A stretch of DNA of 64,000 nt from NCBI RefSeq assembly GCF_000296815.2, contig NZ_CAIT01000009.1, forward strand, positions 1,723,501-1,787,500. The letters are read 5' to 3'. The notes beneath the pieces were generated by a model. That model was not told where the DNA came from. It worked only from the letters and a program-made list of their open reading frames with translations, and made no database searches. Both the position numbers and the translations under genes were made by a program. Numbering within the stretch: position 1 is the stretch's first letter; every line of letters starts with the position of its first letter. The stretch comes from Fibrisoma limi BUZ 3. GTDB lineage: Bacteria > Bacteroidota > Bacteroidia > Cytophagales > Spirosomataceae. This document shows positions 47,672 through 56,713 of the stretch, piece after piece.

Positions 47672-48577
47672 ATGAAAAAAGTTGCAGGGATTCTCCTGAT
47701 TCTGGCCCTATTAACCGGTTCGGCTGGCTGGGCTCAAAGCATTGCTTCCCAACCTAAAACGTATAAACCTAAGTTTCGTACATCGAAAGAAGCTGACCGG
47801 CGTTTCAAGGCAATCCTGGGCGATGACTACAACGAACGGAGACGAAACGATGACGACGATAACAGCCGGGCGTACAATGATGAAATAAAACGCAGAAAAC
47901 GTCGGCGCACAACCGAGCAGTCGAACGATGAAACCTATCCTGATTACGAACGGCCCAGCCACCTGATCGAAATGGGTATCCGGTTTGCACCATCACTCAA
48001 TATCAACACGGCCCAGGGAACCGGTACCTACGCCGGCTTCAAGGACAATGGTATGGGCGTTCGATTGAGCGTTGGGCCGACGCTGGATTATTTTTTCTTT
48101 AAAGACCGCTACGCTTTCAGCTCGGGTTTATGGTACACCATCAAACGCTCGGGCTTTCAGATGCCCGGTTCGTATGGACTTCCCCGTTGGACACCCGGCG
48201 CTCCAGGCAAACAATCTATTTACAACTTGCAGTATGTACAGGTACCGGCTACTGTAAAGATGTTTGCTAACAACATTGCTCCGAACGTCCGCCTGTATGT
48301 CCAGACTGGTGGACTTCTCAGTTTCAAACTGGCCGAAAAAGCCCTTGACCAGGAACGCAACGGGTTGTACCAGGCCGAAAGCGGTGGCGACCGCCGACAA
48401 TACAGCTATGGCGATGTTGAGTTACTGCTTGGTACTGGCGTTCAGTATAAAATCAATACTGTTAATGCCTTCAACTTTGGTGTCAGTTATCAACGGGGGT
48501 TGTTAGACGTAGCGCGTGGCAGTCAGTTAACCTCGAAAAGCCGGGTCGTTTCGGTCGATCTGGGATTTAAGTTTTAA
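47672..48577 (+). CDS. PorT-like outer membrane beta-barrel protein
   Basis: A 301-residue protein starting MKKVAGILLILALLTGSA, a signal peptide ending WAQS. An acidic and basic linker (NERRRNDDDDNSR, KRRKRRRTTEQ) precedes an 8-stranded-like barrel (MGIRFAPSLNINTAQGTG; YFFFKDRYAFSSGLWYTIKRSG; final SRVVSVDLGFKF with terminal Phe). It belongs to the OMP_b-brl family; some members (PorT) serve type IX secretion. Divergent from gldB. Function not certain. Confidence 0.8.
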   Translation: MKKVAGILLILALLTGSAGWAQSIASQPKTYKPKFRTSKEADRRFKAILGDDYNERRRNDDDDNSRAYNDEIKRRKRRRTTEQSNDETYPDYERPSHLIEMGIRFAPSLNINTAQGTGTYAGFKDNGMGVRLSVGPTLDYFFFKDRYAFSSGLWYTIKRSGFQMPGSYGLPRWTPGAPGKQSIYNLQYVQVPATVKMFANNIAPNVRLYVQTGGLLSFKLAEKALDQERNGLYQAESGGDRRQYSYGDVELLLGTGVQYKINTVNAFNFGVSYQRGLLDVARGSQLTSKSRVVSVDLGFKF

Positions 48578-48580
48578 CAT

Positions 48581-48610
48581 AAACAGCCCGCTACGGTTAG
48601 TGGGCTGTTT
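48581..48610. terminator. bidirectional intrinsic terminator
   Basis: Arms AAACAGCCCGCTA/TAGTGGGCTGTTT between the convergent barrel gene and hisF; T-rich on both ends. Confidence 0.85.
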
Positions 48611-48618
48611 ACGCCGGG

Positions 48619-49380
48619 TTATAATGTCATTCGCACTTCTATTCCCTTGCTTTGCAAGTACCCCTTCAGCGCCGGAATATCAATCTCTTTGAAGTGAAAG
48701 ATACTGGCGGCCAATCCTGCGTCTGCTTTTCCGGTAGTAAACACATCTACGAAGTGTTCCATCGATCCGGCCCCGCCCGACGCAATAACGGGAATATTAG
48801 CCGCACCTGATACCTGGGCGGTCAGTTCGAGAGCAAAGCCCGCTTTCGTGCCATCGGTGTCCATCGATGTCAACAGGATTTCGCCGGCTCCCCGGTTTTC
48901 TACTTCCTTGGCCCAGGTCAGTGTGCGTAATTCGGTGGGCTTCCGGCCCCCGTGGGTGTGGACAATATGCTCGCCATCAACGTAGCGGGTATCTATCGCC
49001 ACCACAACGCACTGACTTCCAAACTCCAATGCCAGCTCGTCAATTAAGGCGGGATTCCGTACAGCCGAGGAATTGATCGATACTTTATCGGCCCCGGCGT
49101 TTAAGAGAGCAGATACGTCTGCCTTGGACGAAATGCCGCCCCCAACCGTAAACGGTATATTGACCGCATGCGCTACGTTACGAACCAGCTCAATGAGTGT
49201 CTTACGTTCGTCGACGGTTGCCGTAATGTCGAGAAAAACCAGTTCGTCGGCTCCCTGCTGCGCGTATATGGCTCCCAGTTCGACGGGATCACCAGCGTCG
49301 CGGAGATTAACAAAATTTGTCCCTTTCACTGTCCGCCCGTCTTTAATATCGAGGCAGGGTATGATTCGTTTAGTTAGCAT
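48619..49380 (-). CDS. hisF: imidazole glycerol phosphate synthase cyclase subunit HisF
   Basis: A 253-residue (beta/alpha)8 barrel. [15 protein letters not shown] carries catalytic Asp11, and CVVVAIDTR has Asp130. With HisH it makes imidazole glycerol phosphate and AICAR. It starts one base after the GNAT stop, so the genes share a transcript behind the hisL attenuator. Confidence 0.97.
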   Translation of the reverse strand: MLTKRIIPCLDIKDGRTVKGTNFVNLRDAGDPVELGAIYAQQGADELVFLDITATVDERKTLIELVRNVAHAVNIPFTVGGGISSKADVSALLNAGADKVSINSSAVRNPALIDELALEFGSQCVVVAIDTRYVDGEHIVHTHGGRKPTELRTLTWAKEVENRGAGEILLTSMDTDGTKAGFALELTAQVSGAANIPVIASGGAGSMEHFVDVFTTGKADAGLAASIFHFKEIDIPALKGYLQSKGIEVRMTL

Positions 49381-49381
49381 A

Positions 49382-49804
49382 TCAATACGTCTCGATCAAC
49401 TTCTTGTGCATAAAAATTTCGGGTGTATCAAGGACTTTAAATCCGAACTGCTCATACAACGTATGTGCATCCCGCGTAGCCAGTATCCATCGACGTAGCC
49501 CCTGGAGCGTTGGCCAGGCCGAAATTGTTTCCATCAACTGCTTCGACAGCCCCTTCCCCCGGTGTTCGGACAGGATGAATACATCAGCCAGGTAAGCGAA
49601 CGTTGCTTCATCAGTTATAACCCGGGCAAATCCCACTTGCTGACCGTCCAGATAAACCCCAAAACACAACGACCCCTTGATGGAGCGCTCAACAATTTCG
49701 CGAGGGATGTTCGCAGCCCAGTACGACTCCTGGCTTAAAAACTGGTGGATGAGTGTTACGTCTAATTTCGTTTTATCCGTACTAATGGTGTAGCCGCCTG
49801 TCAT
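49382..49804 (-). CDS. GNAT N-acetyltransferase inside the his operon
   Basis: A 140-residue acetyltransferase. The acetyl-CoA motif is [20 protein letters not shown], followed by [18 protein letters not shown]. The target is unknown; such proteins acetylate small molecules or peptides. It lies between hisA and hisF, one base from hisF; its inclusion in the operon is probably accidental. Confidence 0.9.
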   Translation of the reverse strand: MTGGYTISTDKTKLDVTLIHQFLSQESYWAANIPREIVERSIKGSLCFGVYLDGQQVGFARVITDEATFAYLADVFILSEHRGKGLSKQLMETISAWPTLQGLRRWILATRDAHTLYEQFGFKVLDTPEIFMHKKLIETY

Positions 49805-49945
49805 TGTTATCGCTTCTCCAGGTTCTCAGTTATAAAAATGGAGTTTAGTTCATCTAAAATCCCAACTATGTTTTCCTGTTCTTTGCTCTGTGGATAATGG
49901 TCAAGGAAAGAGCTAGTAAGAGCAGCCTCCACTCCATAATCTTAC

Positions 49946-50668
49946 TCAGCCATTATTAATAACGGACAGGTCTTTTAAGGCAATTCGACCTTCGTAAATC
50001 GCCTTACCGACAATAACGCCGTATAATTTCATATCGGCTAGGGTTTCGATATCGCTCATTCCGCTTACTCCCCCGCTGGCGATAATATTAAGATCCGGGA
50101 AACGGTCCTGCAAATTGCGATAGAGTTCAAACGATGGACCCTGTAGCAAACCGTCCTTCGCTACGTCGGTGCTAATCACATACTTAACACCTTTATCCAC
50201 ATAGTTTTCCACAAAGTCGTATATCCACACAGCGGTTGATTCTTCCCAACCGCTGACAGCAATCTTCTCGTTTTTAGCGTCGGCCCCCAGTATAATCGCT
50301 TCCGAGCCGTATCGCGACAGCCACCGCTCAAATACATCCGGCTGCTTTACGGAAATACTGCCGCCCGTTACCTGCCTGGCACCACATTCGAACACGACAC
50401 GCAAATCATCGTCGGACTGAACACCTCCACCAAAATCGATGTGCAGGCGAGTTTTGGAAGCAATTAACTCCAGAACTTTCCAATTGACCACGCGCTTCTC
50501 TTTTGCGCCGTCGAGGTCGACCAGGTGCAGGCGGGTCAGACCGGCGTCTTCAAACTGCTGGGCCACCTCAAGCGGACGGGCGTTATATTCTTTCTTCTGG
50601 CTGTAGTCGCCCTGTGTCAGACGAACGGCCTTGCCTTCGATAAGGTCAATAGCTGGGATGATATGCAT
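49946..50668 (-). CDS. hisA: HisA isomerase of histidine synthesis
   Basis: A 240-residue barrel starting MHIIPAIDLIEGKAVRL (Asp8), with VISTDVAKDGLLQG (second catalytic Asp). It isomerises ProFAR to PRFAR. The upstream in-frame extension of 15 codons falls in the palindromic element and is rejected. Part of hisH-hisA-GNAT-hisF. Confidence 0.97.
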   Translation of the reverse strand: MHIIPAIDLIEGKAVRLTQGDYSQKKEYNARPLEVAQQFEDAGLTRLHLVDLDGAKEKRVVNWKVLELIASKTRLHIDFGGGVQSDDDLRVVFECGARQVTGGSISVKQPDVFERWLSRYGSEAIILGADAKNEKIAVSGWEESTAVWIYDFVENYVDKGVKYVISTDVAKDGLLQGPSFELYRNLQDRFPDLNIIASGGVSGMSDIETLADMKLYGVIVGKAIYEGRIALKDLSVINNG

Positions 50669-50677
50669 GTTTTTTTG

Positions 50678-50758
50678 AACCGCAACGGCGCAAAGAATAC
50701 GCAAAGAGCACAAAGAAATACTTAGCGATCTTGGCGAATCCTTTGCGCCGTTGCGGTT
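50678..50758. repeat. palindromic CTTTGCG-type element between hisH and hisA
   Basis: Perfect 18-base arms, AACCGCAACGGCGCAAAG at 50678-50695 and its reverse complement at 50741-50758, with repeats of CAAAGA/CTTTGCG inside. It fills the gap, ends inside the hisH stop codon and begins ten bases before the hisA ATG. A related half copy lies at about 53171-53202, before valS. It looks like a dispersed REP-like element. Confidence 0.7.
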
Positions 50759-51347
50759 AAGAAAGTTTCAAAAAATTCTCCAGAATTCGCTGCCCTACAT
50801 TTCCGCTGATTTCGGCGTGGAACTGAGCCGCATAGAAATTATCCTTCTGCAACATGGCGCTGAACGGCCGGACGTATTCACAGACAGCCGTTGTCTCAGC
50901 GCAAACATCCGCACCATAACTATGAACGAAGTAAACGTACGCATTTTCGGGTAAGCCTTCCGTTAGCGGCCCACTCAGGCTATGGATGCTGTTCCAGCCC
51001 GTGTGCGGCACTTTAAACCCAGGCTGGCTGGGAAACCTCCGAACGTCGATGTCAAAGATTCCCATGCAGGTGGTATCATTTTCCTCCGAATGGCGGCACA
51101 TCAGTTGCATACCGACGCACGTACCCAGTACCGGTTGTTTGAGCGTTGGAATAAGTTTATCCAGGCCTTTCTGACGCAGGTATGCCATTGCCGTACTAGC
51201 CTCGCCCACACCGGGAAAGATAACTTTATCGGCTGAACGGATTTCGGCTTCGTCGTCGGTGAGCAGGTAGCTCGCACCTAACCGATCCAGGGCGTACATA
51301 ACGGATTGTACGTTGCCCGCGTTGTACTTGATAATGACAGTTTTCAT
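50757..51347 (-). CDS. hisH: imidazole glycerol phosphate synthase glutaminase HisH
   Basis: A 196-residue class I glutaminase starting MKTVIIKYNAGNVQSVMYAL. Nucleophile Cys in VLGTCVGMQLM, His/Glu in AAQFHAEIS (normally HPE; here HAE). It supplies ammonia to HisF. The ATG lies 24 bases after the attenuator hairpin; an upstream in-frame extension reads through that hairpin and is rejected. First gene of the cluster. The His-Pro-Glu to His-Ala-Glu change is unusual but keeps the catalytic His and Glu. Confidence 0.95.
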   Translation of the reverse strand: MKTVIIKYNAGNVQSVMYALDRLGASYLLTDDEAEIRSADKVIFPGVGEASTAMAYLRQKGLDKLIPTLKQPVLGTCVGMQLMCRHSEENDTTCMGIFDIDVRRFPSQPGFKVPHTGWNSIHSLSGPLTEGLPENAYVYFVHSYGADVCAETTAVCEYVRPFSAMLQKDNFYAAQFHAEISGNVGQRILENFLKLS

Positions 51348-51370
51348 GACGGTCCGACGTATCGGTAAAT

Positions 51371-51402
51371 AAAAAGCCCGGCTCGTCAGCAGAACCGGGC
51401 TT
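51371..51402 (-). terminator. his operon attenuator terminator
   Basis: On the minus strand, arms AAGCCCGG and CCGGGCTT followed by T5 form an intrinsic terminator. It lies 62 bases after the leader peptide stop and 24 before hisH, the standard attenuator layout. GGCAGA in the leader can pair with TCTGCT of the loop and could start an anti-terminator (hand-fitted). Confidence 0.85.
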
Positions 51403-51463
51403 GGTGTATCGTGAGTAACGTATTGCTCGTCTATATCCACAAAAACAGGCCACCGCTCTGCCG

Positions 51464-51514
51464 TTAGCTAACGACTGAATGATGATGCCGGTGCGTGTTG
51501 TTTGTGGAATTCAT
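51464..51514 (-). CDS. hisL: his operon leader peptide
   Basis: Sixteen codons reading MNSTNNTHRHHHSVVS: four His codons within five. The stop overlaps the palindrome CGTTAGCTAACG. A His run before a terminator and a his gene is the classic ribosome-mediated attenuation arrangement: stalling at His codons when charged tRNA-His is scarce favours readthrough. Too short for normal gene calling. Confidence 0.9.
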   Translation of the reverse strand: MNSTNNTHRHHHSVVS

Positions 51515-51565
51515 GGGGCAAAGGTAACTGACTAGTCAGAAAGCAACAAATTAGATGGTCTTCAT

Positions 51566-51903
51566 CTATGAATCAATTCGCCTAATTCTAATTTTTTGAA
51601 CTGTAACCGTAGTAAAATACCCAACCAGATCCATAAGTCGTTCAGACAATAACTTCACCAGCACTGCCTTTATGAGTACTGTCCCTTTGAAATGGTAGCG
51701 CAGAAATATAATACTGATGTCATTGATATGATGCGCAAATACCCATTCGCCAAAATCTTTGTCTCTTTTAAAATAATGCGGTATGGATTTCGGGATGATT
51801 CTATCACTTCTTCATCTCTGATACCTCGGTTGCCCTCATAAACCGAGTACACTTCAATGCATAGCTCTCGAATCGCAGTAATAAGGCGATGATCATGCTG
51901 CAT
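51566..51903 (-). pseudogene. frameshifted DUF5615 (PIN-like) toxin
   Basis: The first frame gives LITAIRELCIEVYSVYEGNRGIRDEEVIESSRNPYRIIL, clearly DUF5615, but goes wrong at about 51785. One base over, DKDFGEWVFAHHINDISIIFLRYHF continues the domain to a stop at 51566. The N-terminal Asp motif (usually LLADENV) is also missing. Thus both ends of the active site are damaged. The partner is the DUF433 antitoxin, with 11 bases overlap. Confidence 0.85.
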
Positions 51904-52126
51904 TCAACATGATCACTTCTTCATTTGCCAAGATATCAGAAGCATACATCAAGGCAGCCATTATGTCTGCTTCCTCCAAATGTGGATACATCGCTAACAA
52001 ATCGGCCGATGTAGCGCCTTCGGACATTTTTCGCAAAAGTAATTCGACCGTTATCCGGGTACCTTTAACTACGGGTTTGCCCAGCATTATCTGATAGTCA
52101 GCAACGATCCGATCTCTGTAGTTCAT
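51893..52126 (-). CDS. DUF433 antitoxin
   Basis: A 77-residue DUF433 protein: PVVKGTRITVELLLRKMSEGATSADLLAMYPHLEEADIMAALMYASD. This small winged-helix-like family is the usual antitoxin of DUF5615 toxins. The toxin gene that follows is frameshifted, so this is probably an orphan antidote. Confidence 0.88.
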   Translation of the reverse strand: MNYRDRIVADYQIMLGKPVVKGTRITVELLLRKMSEGATSADLLAMYPHLEEADIMAALMYASDILANEEVIMLNAA

Positions 52127-52139
52127 ATTGCAATATAGC

Positions 52140-53066
52140 TCAAAACAAACTTCCCTGCACCACCTTTGGCTGCAACACAGGTTCCTTGAGACTCAGACCA
52201 CAATGCTTATTCAACTCGCGAACCCAGTACAGAATCAGCTCGGGGGCCGTATCATTTTCCGCCCCGCCGTGGATAAACAGATAAGCCGTTTGCAAGCCCT
52301 TCTCGAACCACGATTTTAACCGCTGCACCCAGGCATCCGCGCGAGAATAGTCGGTTGGATGGCCTTCGTTGGCGATAAACCGTAATGTTAATGTAGGACT
52401 GCTCAAGCCCATGTGCAACACATCCCGCCGACCGGCTACGTCGGTATTTACTACGTGTCGGTGCAAGGCATGTAATCCTTCGAGCGTCCGCTGCCAGGTC
52501 TCAGCTTTACGGAACCAATCCGGATGACGGAACTCAACGGCCACATCCAGATCATCCGGCAAGCTCTTGAGATACGTTTCCAACACAGACCACTTATCCG
52601 GTCCGAACGAAGGCGGCAGCTGCAGAAACGCCATACCCAGAAACTCTTCCAGCGACAACACCGCGTTAATGAACTCTTCGGTCAACGACTCAGCACCTTG
52701 CAGCATCCGCTCGTGACTGATAGCCTGCGGAAACTTGGGGCAGTACGTAAAACCCGGCTTGGCTGACGATCCGGCGGCTTCCTGCTTCCATTTCTCAATC
52801 ATAGCAGGCGTCGGAATCTGATAATGCGTCAGGTTCAGTTCAATCGTATTAAACTGGCGCGTATAGTAGTGCAGATAATCCTTCTCCCTGGCGTTAGACG
52901 GATAAATCTTACCGACGTAGTCTTTATTCGCCCAGATCGGCCCACCGATGTATACCTCCGGATGCGCCGTTTGGTCTAAACCAGCCCACACCCGAGCGTT
53001 AAAAGCCGGACCGGGCGGTAAGGCAAAATTGACCGTATCTAAATGGGTAGTTTTTCCAAAGTCCAT
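52140..53066 (-). CDS. DUF72 (YecE-like) TIM-barrel protein
   Basis: A 308-residue protein. FNTIELNLTHYQIPTPAMIEKW, FTYCPKFPQAISHERML, FLQLPPSFGPDKW and VAVEFRHPDWF are standard DUF72 motifs. Biochemical role unknown, though a barrel nuclease-like function has been suggested. Divergent from valS. Confidence 0.88.
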   Translation of the reverse strand: MDFGKTTHLDTVNFALPPGPAFNARVWAGLDQTAHPEVYIGGPIWANKDYVGKIYPSNAREKDYLHYYTRQFNTIELNLTHYQIPTPAMIEKWKQEAAGSSAKPGFTYCPKFPQAISHERMLQGAESLTEEFINAVLSLEEFLGMAFLQLPPSFGPDKWSVLETYLKSLPDDLDVAVEFRHPDWFRKAETWQRTLEGLHALHRHVVNTDVAGRRDVLHMGLSSPTLTLRFIANEGHPTDYSRADAWVQRLKSWFEKGLQTAYLFIHGGAENDTAPELILYWVRELNKHCGLSLKEPVLQPKVVQGSLF

Positions 53067-53268
53067 GACCGTATTTGATGAAGTATAGCAATAAGACTAA
53101 AACTGTGCAAAACAGCCATTCGTTTTCGCACCGACTCCGAATTAACTAATTTTGCAGGACAATAAAAACTGAGCGTCCTCTGCGTAGCCTTTGTGTTCTT
53201 TGCGTTTACATTTTCCTTATTGCAAAGAGCGTACTGTCTTATCGCAAAGAGCGAAAAGAAACGAGCGC

Positions 53269-55974
53269 ATGATTTCAAAGACGTACAACCCGAAAGATAT
53301 TGAAGAGAAATGGTATCAATATTGGCTTGATAACCATTTCTTTAAGTCGATGCCCCCAACGGACGTTGCCGATAAACGCGAGCCGTACACAATCGTCATT
53401 CCACCACCGAACGTAACGGGTGTGCTGCACATGGGCCACATGCTGAACAACACGATCCAGGACGTACTGATTCGTAAGGCCCGGATGGAAGGCAAGAACG
53501 CCTGCTGGGTGCCTGGAACCGACCACGCGTCTATCGCAACGGAAGCTAAGGTGGTGGCCATGCTAAAGGAACAAGGGATAGACAAGCGCGAGATCGGCCG
53601 GGAGAAATTTTTGGAGTATGCCTGGGAGTGGACGCATAAATACGGTGGCATCATCCTGCAACAACTTCGCAAACTCGGCGCATCCTGCGACTGGGACCGT
53701 ACGCGCTTTACGATGGAGCCGGCCTTGTACGAGTCGGTAATTGACGTTTTTGTCGACTTGTACGAAAAAGGTCAAATCTACCGTGGCATCCGCATGGTGA
53801 ACTGGGACCCGCAGGGCCGTACCGCCGTATCCGACGAAGAAGTAATAACGAAAGAAGTCCAGCAGAAGCTGTGCTATATCCGGTATGAAGTAAAAGGAGG
53901 AGAGGAGGAAAGGGAGAAAGGACCGGTTAATTCCCCTTCGTCCCCCTCCTCCCTTTCCTCCTCTTCTCCCTCCTATATCACCATCGCCACGGTTCGGCCG
54001 GAAACAATTATGGCTGATACGGCCATTGCGGTAAACCCCAACGACGAGCGATATAAGCACCTGCACGGTAAGAAAGCGCTGATTCCGCTCATTAATCGTG
54101 AGATTCCAATTATTACGGACGACTACGTAACGATGGATTTTGGAACGGGATGTCTGAAGGTTACCCCTGCCCACGACCCAAATGACTACGCTCTTGGCCT
54201 GAAGCATAATCTGCCCGTTATCGATATTCTCAACGAAGACGGTAGCCTTAACGAGAAGGCACAGATATTCGTCGGTATGGATCGCTTTGCCGCGCGGAAA
54301 GCCATTATAAAAGAACTGGAAGAAACGGGGGATTTGGTCAAAGCAGAAGACTACAAGTCAAACGTTGGTTTTTCAGAGCGGACAAACGCGGTCATCGAGC
54401 CGAGGGTTTCGTTGCAGTGGTTCCTGAAAATGGACCAATTGGCGAAGCCCGCGTTCGAGAACGTTATGAACGACACTGTTCAACTGCATCCGGCTAAGTT
54501 TAAAAATATGTACCGGTCGTGGATGGAAAACCCTCACGATTGGAACATCAGCCGACAGCTTTGGTGGGGGCACCAGATTCCAGCTTTCTACATGAAAGAC
54601 GGTACCGTCATTGTTGCTAAAAACAAGCGGGAAGCTCTCCGCAAGGCGCAGCGTGAGTATCAGCTATTTGCCCTGACTGAAGCCGATCTGACGCAAGACG
54701 AGGATGTACTGGATACATGGTTCTCGTCGTGGTTGTGGCCAATTTCCGTGTTTGACGGCATCCGAAATCCCGACAACCCGGAAATCAAGTATTACTATCC
54801 AACGAACACACTCGTAACAGGCTTTGACATTATCTTCTTCTGGGTTGCCCGGATGATTATTGCTGGTTACGAGTTCCGGGGTCAGAAGCCGTTTCATGAC
54901 GTTTATTTCACTGGAATGGTACGCGACAAGTTGGGGCGTAAGATGTCGAAACAGCTTGGCAATTCACCTGATCCACTTGATCTTATCGAGAAGTACGGAG
55001 CCGATGGCGTTCGGACGGGCATGTTGTTTAGTTCAGCCGCTGGTAATGACCTTCTGTTCGACGAGAAGCTGTGTGAACAAGGTCGAAACTTTAATAATAA
55101 GGTTTGGAATGCATTCCGGCTGGTAAAAGGCTGGCAGGTGCATAATAAGCCGTCTGAGCACTCTGGAAACGCCCTGGCCGTTAACTGGTTCGAATCAAAA
55201 CTAAATCAGACGCTGGCCGAGGTTAACGACCATTTCAGCAAGTATCGCATCTCTGACGCTTTGCAGAGTCTCTACAAGCTGATCTGGGATGATTTCTGCT
55301 CGCAGTATCTGGAAATGATCAAGCCGGGCTTTGAGCAGCCGATTGACCAGTCCACATACGACGCCACGATTAATTTCTTCGAACGTTTGATGTGTTTGGC
55401 ACATCCGTTTATGCCATTCATTACGGAGGAAATATGGCAGGATATCCGCGAACGCCAGGCAGGTGCGAGCATTTGCGTTACCGCCTTCCCAAAAGTTGGC
55501 TCAATTGATTCAAACCTGTTAGCTGACTTCGAGCTGCTGTTTGAGGTAGTCACCAGCGTACGAAACATCCGGAACAGCAAGCAAATTGCCCCGAAGGTTG
55601 AGCTACCTTTATCGATCAAAACAAGTACGCCAGAGCGGTTTAGAACGCTTGAACCGTTGTTGTATAAAATGGCGACGTTGTCGTCAGTCGGTTATGTTGA
55701 GGACAAAACTGACGGGATAGCTTTCGTTATCAAGGGCGACGAGTTCTTCGTGAACATTGCGGGTGAGATTGATCAGGAGCAGGAGTTAGCCAATGCTCAG
55801 AAAGAACTGGAATACACCACTGGCTTCCGCGATTCTGTGTTGAAGAAGCTATCAAACGAAAAATTTGTTGCCAACGCGAAGCCTGATGTAGTCGAACGCG
55901 AGCGTCAAAAGCTGGCTGACGCAGAAGCAAAGATTAAGGCGCTTGAGCAGCAGTTACTTGACGCATCGAATTAA
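53269..55974 (+). CDS. valS: valyl-tRNA synthetase
   Basis: A 901-residue class I synthetase starting MISKTYNPKDIEEKW. HIGH motif in NVTGVLHMGHML, KMSKS variant in GRKMSKQLGNSPD, editing domain with TIATVRPETIMADTA, and a C-terminal coiled coil (LANAQKELEYTTGF ... KIKALEQQL). Upstream 26 codons are open but lie in a repeat-like leader and are rejected. Within the editing domain, an insert rich in Glu, Ser and Pro (residues about 209-235) coincides with an inverted repeat and is longer than usual for the family. Essential enzyme, so the insert must be tolerated. Confidence 0.97.
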   Translation: MISKTYNPKDIEEKWYQYWLDNHFFKSMPPTDVADKREPYTIVIPPPNVTGVLHMGHMLNNTIQDVLIRKARMEGKNACWVPGTDHASIATEAKVVAMLKEQGIDKREIGREKFLEYAWEWTHKYGGIILQQLRKLGASCDWDRTRFTMEPALYESVIDVFVDLYEKGQIYRGIRMVNWDPQGRTAVSDEEVITKEVQQKLCYIRYEVKGGEEEREKGPVNSPSSPSSLSSSSPSYITIATVRPETIMADTAIAVNPNDERYKHLHGKKALIPLINREIPIITDDYVTMDFGTGCLKVTPAHDPNDYALGLKHNLPVIDILNEDGSLNEKAQIFVGMDRFAARKAIIKELEETGDLVKAEDYKSNVGFSERTNAVIEPRVSLQWFLKMDQLAKPAFENVMNDTVQLHPAKFKNMYRSWMENPHDWNISRQLWWGHQIPAFYMKDGTVIVAKNKREALRKAQREYQLFALTEADLTQDEDVLDTWFSSWLWPISVFDGIRNPDNPEIKYYYPTNTLVTGFDIIFFWVARMIIAGYEFRGQKPFHDVYFTGMVRDKLGRKMSKQLGNSPDPLDLIEKYGADGVRTGMLFSSAAGNDLLFDEKLCEQGRNFNNKVWNAFRLVKGWQVHNKPSEHSGNALAVNWFESKLNQTLAEVNDHFSKYRISDALQSLYKLIWDDFCSQYLEMIKPGFEQPIDQSTYDATINFFERLMCLAHPFMPFITEEIWQDIRERQAGASICVTAFPKVGSIDSNLLADFELLFEVVTSVRNIRNSKQIAPKVELPLSIKTSTPERFRTLEPLLYKMATLSSVGYVEDKTDGIAFVIKGDEFFVNIAGEIDQEQELANAQKELEYTTGFRDSVLKKLSNEKFVANAKPDVVERERQKLADAEAKIKALEQQLLDASN
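53901..53964. repeat. in-frame palindromic insert in valS
   Basis: AGAGGAGGAAAGGGAG at 53901-53916 has its exact reverse complement at 53949-53964, with further purine/pyrimidine-rich sequence on both sides. Translated, it gives a Glu/Arg-rich then a Ser/Pro-rich stretch between two strands of the editing domain. Looks like a small palindromic element tolerated inside a gene. Confidence 0.75.
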
Positions 55975-55980
55975 ATCCGC

Positions 55981-56036
55981 TAAAGAATAGGAAACAAAAG
56001 CCGGTTGTCATACCGGCTTTTGTTTCCTATTCTTTA
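55981..56036. terminator. 25-base perfect inverted repeat after valS
   Basis: Arms starting TAAAGAATAGGAAACAAAAG are perfectly paired with a 6-base loop. The GC core with flanking T-rich sequence is a terminator; the arm length is unusual and may reflect insertion or duplication of a small palindrome. Confidence 0.85.
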
Positions 56037-56122
56037 CTTTACAAAAACATAATTCTGTTTTTACTTCAAAATATTAACAGAAAAATATTATTTTTACAGC
56101 TCATACCATACACTTCCTTCAA

Positions 56123-56677
56123 ATGAACAAGTGTGTCTTCTTAGATCGCGATGGCGTACTGAATGAAGACCGGGTAGATTATGTCTACCGGATCGAAGAC
56201 TTTATTATACCCAAAGGCGTGCCGGAAGGCTTGCGTATGTTAAAAGACGCCGGTTACTTATTGATTGTTATCACTAATCAGGCGGGGATCGCCAAAGGTC
56301 TGTATACACGCGAGGACGTACTGAAATGCTACCAATACCTACAGGAAAAATGTAATAACGTCCTGGACGATATCTACTTCAGCCCACATCACCCTGACTA
56401 CGATACCCGTTCGTTAACCAGAAAGCCCGAATCATTGCTGCTGGAGAAAGCCATTGCTAAATACAACATCAATCCCTTTGACTCCTGGATGGTCGGAGAT
56501 GCCTCGCGTGATATTCTGGCTGGCAAACGAGTTGGTGTCAGAACGGTTCAGATTACACATTCCAGAACGCCGGCAACAAACAGTGATGGTTACGCGTCCA
56601 ATCTCCTCGAAGCATCGCAACTGCTGCTGAATTTTCAGCCTAACTACAAAAGCCAACAACCGTTAGTCGAAAACTAA
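56123..56677 (+). CDS. HAD-family phosphatase (GmhB/HisB-N-like)
   Basis: A 184-residue HAD hydrolase: CVFLDRDGVLNED (nucleophile Asp9), VITNQAGIAKG, SPHHPDYDT and WMVGDASRDI. It resembles D-glycero-D-manno-heptose bisphosphate phosphatase, but the zinc Cys of GmhB (normally CPHHP and CxC) are replaced by SPHHP and no Cys. So heptose phosphatase activity is uncertain. Alone on the plus strand. Confidence 0.8.
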   Translation: MNKCVFLDRDGVLNEDRVDYVYRIEDFIIPKGVPEGLRMLKDAGYLLIVITNQAGIAKGLYTREDVLKCYQYLQEKCNNVLDDIYFSPHHPDYDTRSLTRKPESLLLEKAIAKYNINPFDSWMVGDASRDILAGKRVGVRTVQITHSRTPATNSDGYASNLLEASQLLLNFQPNYKSQQPLVEN

Positions 56678-56713
56678 CCATTGTCAGCTTAAGCAACTTA
56701 GAGTGGTGAAATT

